8,104 bases of DNA, from NCBI GenBank assembly GCA_947057505.1, contig CAMSEM010000056.1, forward strand, positions 1 to 8,104, in the 5' to 3' direction. This document shows positions 5,781 through 8,104 of the stretch, in pieces (the stretch's first letter is position 1; each line of letters begins with the position of its first letter). Below the pieces are notes generated by a model, which searched no databases, was not told the origin of the DNA, and saw nothing but the letters and a program-made list of their open reading frames with translations. This DNA is from an uncultured Clostridium sp. Lineage in GTDB: Bacteria > Bacillota > Clostridia > TANB77 > CAG-508. A program made the translations under genes and the position numbers.

Positions 5781-5857
5781 AAGAGTTCCCTCCAAATGCC
5801 ACATTTTTGTTACATTTGTAGCCACATCTTACTTCAACGCCAAATACATACTTTATT

Positions 5858-5886
5858 ATTATATACCCTTTATCCTCTAAAGTCAA
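5858..5886 (-). promoter_or_regulatory. SigA-type promoter of the S10 operon
   Basis: Read on the minus strand, TTGACT (-35, 5881-5886) is followed by a 17-base spacer and a perfect TATAAT (-10, 5858-5863). Transcription should start near 5851. Upstream (5887-5935) runs of A on the minus strand (AAAA, AAAAAA and AAAAAAA) resemble an UP element such as those on strong rRNA and ribosomal-protein promoters. It fits the need for heavy transcription of this operon. Confidence 0.85.
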
Positions 5887-6027
5887 CTATATTTTGTAAC
5901 TTTTTTGTACATATTGTATTTTTTTACATAACTTTACATTCCTTCTATGTTTATCACTATTATACATAGCATATTTCACTCATACTTAATTGACAACATG
6001 CTTAAAAAGCAAATTTTAAAAGGGCAT
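5887..6027. other. Divergent intergenic region between the S10 and 6111 promoters
   Basis: AT-rich spacer with no supported ORF. It contains the A-tract UP-like region of the S10 promoter and an imperfect inverted repeat CTATGT/ACATAG (5945-5950 with 5964-5969, 13-base spacing) that could be an operator or chance. A TTGACA at 5990-5995 has no convincing -10 box at the right distance. Nothing else is seen. Confidence 0.4.
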
Positions 6028-6056
6028 TTTACAAATACATTTTTTTGTGATATAAT
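6028..6056 (+). promoter_or_regulatory. SigA-type promoter of the unrecognised gene at 6111
   Basis: TTTACA (6028-6033) is followed by exactly 17 bases and then TATAAT (6051-6056), so transcription should start near 6063. This gives a 5' leader of about 48 bases before the ATG at 6111. Confidence 0.75.
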
Positions 6057-6110
6057 AGTAACATAAATGGCAATGTCCAAATTTTATAAAAAAGAAAGTG
6101 AGTGTTTTTT

Positions 6111-6536
6111 ATGCGGTATTCTTTAAATTTAACTTTCCAACTCAAGTTTTTTACCCAAGTCCCTAATCTTGATGGTAAAAAACACCTTAGGATTGAACTT
6201 GAAAAGTTGGAGAAATTCTGTGATGATTTTGGCGGATGTATTAAGTCTGCTGACGCTCTTGGTGGACATATGATACAGTTAAAAAATCACAAAAAAACAA
6301 TTGTACTGTATCATCCTCTTCTTGAACACCCCTTACACTTTTCTGTTCATGATGGGAAAGCTAACATTATGCGCAATTTGAAGATTTATAACATTGCATG
6401 TTCTTTGCCAGATTGTGTTTTTGAACACTCTTTGATTGCTCAAGACCATGATTTGTATTTTCAAATTACCATTAAGACTTGCAATGAATATTTTTACAAT
6501 ATCTTAAATGATTTGTATCATTCTATGTATTCTTAA
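6111..6536 (+). CDS. Unrecognised 141-residue protein
   Basis: I do not recognise this protein. It starts MRYSLNLTFQLKFFTQVPNL and carries a charged stretch (GKKHLRIELEKLEKFCDDFG) near residues 22-41. A region rich in His follows (HPLLEHPLHFSVHD), and the end is aromatic (YFYNILNDLYHSMYS). Several Cys and many His are present, but there is no regular CxxC pair, signal peptide or membrane helix. The ATG at 6111 is chosen over the in-frame GTG at 6102; the upstream AAAGAAAGTGAG gives only a weak ribosome-binding site. It is monocistronic, with its own SigA promoter and a strong terminator, and is divergent from the S10 operon. The tidy transcription unit argues that it is real. Function unknown; a small soluble cytosolic protein is the most one can infer. 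Confidence 0.7.
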   Translation: MRYSLNLTFQLKFFTQVPNLDGKKHLRIELEKLEKFCDDFGGCIKSADALGGHMIQLKNHKKTIVLYHPLLEHPLHFSVHDGKANIMRNLKIYNIACSLPDCVFEHSLIAQDHDLYFQITIKTCNEYFYNILNDLYHSMYS

Positions 6537-6580
6537 TGTATGAAAGTAACATATTTTATGTTATAAATTCTTCTCACTAA

Positions 6581-6615
6581 AAAAAAGCTATGTTGTTAAT
6601 ACACATAGCTTTTTT
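6581..6615 (+). terminator. Strong, probably bidirectional intrinsic terminator
   Basis: AAAAAAGCTATGT (6581-6593) pairs perfectly with ACATAGCTTTTTT (6603-6615), 13 pairs around a nine-base loop, with a U-run on the plus strand. The A-run on the left makes it equally usable from the minus strand. It ends the 6111 gene and could also back up the spoVG terminator. Confidence 0.85.
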
Positions 6616-6697
6616 GCTTTTTATTATTTAATTTAAAAATTATATTTTTTGTTTTATAATATTTTTTTCCAGCAGTTTATCTATTTTTTGATAAAAT

Positions 6698-6740
6698 AAA
6701 AAAGAGAACTCACTGCTTAATCACAATAATTTCTCTTTTT
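6698..6740 (-). terminator. Intrinsic terminator of spoVG
   Basis: Just after the spoVG stop, in the transcript AAAAAGAGAA (6731-6740) pairs with TTCTCTTTTT (6699-6708), ten pairs, followed by more T and an AT-rich tail. The 22-base loop is larger than usual, so efficiency is uncertain. Between this and 6615 only AT-rich sequence with a weak TTTATC/GATAAA repeat (6676-6695) is seen. Confidence 0.6.
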
Positions 6741-6745
6741 ATTTA

Positions 6746-7033
6746 TTATTCTGCTGATTCTACGTTAGAATCTTCTTCTGCTTCTGGAGCTTCATAAGCT
6801 TCTAAAATAGCTTTTTGAATTTTTTCTCTAGTTTCAGCATTGATTGGATGAGCTATATCCTTAAATTCTCCATTTGGAGTTTTTCTGCTTGGCATAGCAA
6901 TAAATAATCCATTTTGACTTTCGATAACTTTGATGTCATGAATAACAAATTCGTTATCAAATGTTACAGAAGCAACAGCTTTCATTCTGTTTTCTGAATT
7001 TACTTTTCTTAAACGTACATCTGTAATTTGCAT
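6746..7033 (-). CDS. spoVG: SpoVG family nucleic-acid-binding regulator
   Basis: SpoVG is a small DNA/RNA-binding protein named for its role in spore cortex formation and septation control in Bacillus; relatives regulate capsule and virulence genes. The 95-residue product starts MQITDVRLRKVNSENRMKAV and carries the family core ASVTFDNEFVIHDIKVIES, GLFIAMPSRKTPNGEFKDIA and HPINAETREKIQKAI. An acidic tail follows (EAPEAEEDSNVESAE). The ATG at 7033 is favoured by GGAAGGTGG eight bases upstream. A longer in-frame version would begin inside the promoter. It stands alone between a SigH-type promoter and its own terminator, divergent from murC. In several Clostridia spoVG and murC are also near each other, which supports the call. 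Confidence 0.97.
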   Translation of the reverse strand: MQITDVRLRKVNSENRMKAVASVTFDNEFVIHDIKVIESQNGLFIAMPSRKTPNGEFKDIAHPINAETREKIQKAILEAYEAPEAEEDSNVESAE

Positions 7034-7060
7034 TTTGTGTACCACCTTCCGCATAATATT

Positions 7061-7079
7061 TGTACAATTTCTATGTACA
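7061..7079 (-). repeat. TGTACA inverted repeat at the 5' end of the spoVG transcript
   Basis: Two copies of the palindrome TGTACA (7061-7066 and 7074-7079) flank a seven-base spacer, so the RNA can form a six-pair hairpin. It lies right at the predicted transcription start and ahead of the ribosome-binding site. It could be a repressor operator or an mRNA 5'-stabilising hairpin. Confidence 0.4.
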
Positions 7080-7085
7080 TTTATA

Positions 7086-7114
7086 TTATTCGCCACATTT
7101 TTCTTTTTTCCTTC
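7086..7114 (-). promoter_or_regulatory. SigH-type promoter of spoVG
   Basis: On the minus strand GAAGGAAAA (7106-7114) and GGCGAATAA (7086-7094) are separated by 11 bases. This fits the Bacillus SigH consensus RnAGGAwWW - 11 or 12 bases - RnnGAATWW at every defined position. B. subtilis spoVG is a classic SigH target. Transcription should start near 7080, giving a short leader of about 47 bases. Confidence 0.85.
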
Positions 7115-7300
7115 TTTATTTTACAAATTTTATTAAAAATTTATTTCCGTGTTTATTTCACACTTCTATTTCATTTACATACTATATATTAGTCGTTACA
7201 ATTTTCATAAAAATTTTTAATTGTATCCAAGCAAAATAACCATAATTAATAATAATATCACTATTAATTACAAGTTATTGCATAAAAAACCTCAAAAATA
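7115..7300. other. AT-rich divergent region between spoVG and murC
   Basis: No ORF with a ribosome-binding site is seen. The only structure noted is a purely A/T inverted repeat, TAATTAATA/TATTAATTA (7243-7251 with 7262-7270), which could arise by chance in such AT-rich DNA. No terminator is expected here because both flanking genes read outward. Confidence 0.4.
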
Positions 7301-7329
7301 TTGAAAATTGATAATATAAAGTATATAAT
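7301..7329 (+). promoter_or_regulatory. SigA-type promoter of murC
   Basis: TTGAAA (7301-7306) is followed by a 17-base spacer and a perfect TATAAT (7324-7329). Transcription should start near 7336, about 65 bases before the murC start codon. Confidence 0.8.
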
Positions 7330-7340
7330 ATGCCTAACTA

Positions 7341-7361
7341 TGTTTAGAATTATTCTAAACA
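7341..7361. promoter_or_regulatory. Fur/PerR-like palindromic operator downstream of the murC -10
   Basis: A perfect inverted repeat with ten-base arms (TGTTTAGAAT and ATTCTAAACA) around one central T. Its core TTAGAATTATTCTAA has the 7-1-7 layout of Fur-family operators and differs from the Bacillus PerR box (TTATAATnATTATAA) only at one symmetric pair of positions. It spans about +5 to +25 relative to the predicted murC start, a place where a bound repressor would block transcription. The palindrome is seen; the identity of the binding protein is inferred. Confidence 0.55.
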
Positions 7362-7400
7362 TTAACTTATTGAAATAACAAATTAAAGGAGTGTATTTTT

Positions 7401-8104
7401 TTGGCTAATATAGAAGAATTAAAACAATATAAAAATATACATATGGTAGGTATTGGCGGTGTTAGTATGAGTGGTATTGCCGAAATATTAAAATTTTGGG
7501 GGTTCCATGTTACAGGTTCTGACTCTACCCTATCTGAAACATCAAAAAGATTAATTGCAGCAGGTATTCCTGTTATTATTGGGCATGACTTAACAAATTT
7601 AGCAAAAGCTGATGTTGTTATTTATAGTGCTGCTGTTAAGCAAACAGATATCGAACTTGAAAAGGCAAAAGAACTTAATATTCCTGTTATTGACAGAGGT
7701 ACCTTTTTAGGTAAAATCACTAAAGCCTTCCGTAATAGTATTTGTGTTTCTGGTACTCATGGAAAAACAACAACTACTTCTATGATTTCTATGTGCTTTT
7801 TAGAAGCCCATAAAGACCCTTCTATCCAAGTAGGAGCTTACTTAAAACCTATTGGTGGAAACTATCGTGTTGGTAGTAGTGAATACTTTATTATTGAAGC
7901 ATGTGAATATGTAGAAAGTTATTTAAAATTATTCCCTAAGACAGAAATTATTTTAAATATTGATAATGACCATTTAGATTATTTTGGTACACTTGATAAT
8001 ATTGTAACTTCTTTTGAGAAATATGTTACTCTATTACCAGAAGAAGGCTTATTAGTAATTAATTGTGATGATTCTCATTGTAGAAAAGTTGCTAAAAGTG
8101 CAAA
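7401..8104 (+). CDS. murC: UDP-N-acetylmuramate--L-alanine ligase, 3' end cut by window edge
   Basis: MurC joins L-alanine to UDP-N-acetylmuramic acid using ATP, the first peptide-stem step of peptidoglycan synthesis in the cytosol. About 234 codons are present of the roughly 455 usual. Visible are the UDP-binding loop GIGGVSMSGIAE (residues 17-28), the ATP P-loop GTHGKTTTT (118-126), the acidic EACEY motif and NIDNDHLDYF of the Mur ligase central domain. The C-terminal ligase domain lies outside the window. The start is TTG at 7401, with AAAGGAG ending about nine bases upstream. The in-frame ATG at 7443 would remove the N-terminal strand and has no ribosome-binding site. It has its own SigA promoter and a palindromic operator-like site in the leader. 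Confidence 0.97.
   Translation, partial: MANIEELKQYKNIHMVGIGGVSMSGIAEILKFWGFHVTGSDSTLSETSKRLIAAGIPVIIGHDLTNLAKADVVIYSAAVKQTDIELEKAKELNIPVIDRGTFLGKITKAFRNSICVSGTHGKTTTTSMISMCFLEAHKDPSIQVGAYLKPIGGNYRVGSSEYFIIEACEYVESYLKLFPKTEIILNIDNDHLDYFGTLDNIVTSFEKYVTLLPEEGLLVINCDDSHCRKVAKSA

Larger units (their letters stand above)
5597..5851 (-). promoter_or_regulatory. S10 operon 5' leader with attenuator architecture
   Basis: From the predicted start near 5851 to rpsJ the leader is about 255 bases. In transcription order it contains: a hairpin CAAATG/CATTTG (5813-5818 with 5793-5798); a mini-ORF with strong ribosome-binding site (5760-5780); a terminator-like hairpin with a U-run (5691-5723); and a GGGC/GCCC hairpin (5627-5639) just before the rpsJ ribosome-binding site. 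The 3' arm of the first hairpin touches the mini-ORF ribosome-binding site GGAGGG (5788-5793). Bases CCAAG (5754-5758), just after the mini-ORF stop, can alternatively pair with CTTGG of the terminator 3' arm. This arrangement fits transcription attenuation. In E. coli the S10 leader is controlled by L4; no clear match to a known leader family was recognised here. Confidence 0.6.

Noticed and set aside
5689..5886. Minus-strand ORF of 65 codons through the S10 leader
   Set aside because: Its start lies in the -35 box of the promoter, so the transcript would not contain it, and no internal start with a ribosome-binding site is seen; the leader reading with a mini-ORF and hairpins explains the region better.
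5634..5969. Plus-strand ORF antisense to the S10 leader and promoter
   Set aside because: No ribosome-binding site or promoter, composition typical of random AT-rich translation, and it overlaps a strong minus-strand promoter.
5990..5995. TTGACA as a second -35 box for the 6111 gene
   Set aside because: No acceptable -10 box follows at 16-18 bases; the 6028-6056 promoter is clearly better.
7034..7096. Longer spoVG beginning at 7096
   Set aside because: The extension lies inside or upstream of the SigH -10 box and transcription start; the ATG at 7033 has the ribosome-binding site and matches the family start.
7243..7270. A/T-only inverted repeat as an operator
   Set aside because: Nine-base arms made only of A and T are expected by chance in this very AT-rich intergenic DNA.

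Overview
The window suggests an AT-rich (about one third G+C by eye), endospore-forming Firmicute of the class Clostridia. The reasons are a SpoVG gene behind a textbook SigH-type promoter, strong AGGAGG ribosome-binding sites, GTG and TTG starts, and ribosomal proteins and a MurC that read like Clostridia/Lachnospirales family members. The exact genus cannot be named from this sequence alone.

The left two thirds (1-5596, minus strand) is the front part of the S10 ribosomal-protein operon, transcribed leftward in the canonical order rpsJ-rplC-rplD-rplW-[small extra gene]-rplB-rpsS-rplV-rpsC-rplP-rpmC-rpsQ. The last gene is cut by the left edge. The order is standard, but the spacing is not. 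Besides the usual tight junctions (two TAATG overlaps and one 14-base overlap) there are three roomy, structured spacers: rpsJ/rplC, rplB/rpsS and rpmC/rpsQ. An unrecognised 62-codon gene sits between rplW and rplB. Transcription starts from a near-consensus SigA promoter at 5858-5886 and runs through a leader of about 255 bases. The leader holds a hairpin, a six-codon mini-ORF with a strong ribosome-binding site, and an intrinsic-terminator-like hairpin, so it looks like an attenuator.

The middle (5887-6615) is a divergent promoter region followed by a plus-strand gene of 141 codons that I do not recognise. It has its own SigA promoter and a strong terminator that can work in both directions.

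The right part holds spoVG (minus strand, SigH-type promoter, its own terminator) and, divergently, the first half of murC (plus strand, TTG start, SigA promoter), which runs off the right edge. Just downstream of the murC -10 box lies a perfect palindrome with the 7-1-7 architecture of Fur/PerR-family operators.

The ribosomal proteins assemble the large and small subunits around the exit tunnel, the peptidyl-transferase region and the 30S head. MurC starts the peptide stem of peptidoglycan, and SpoVG is a nucleic-acid-binding regulator of cell-envelope and sporulation genes. No tRNA, rRNA, CRISPR array or mobile element was seen.
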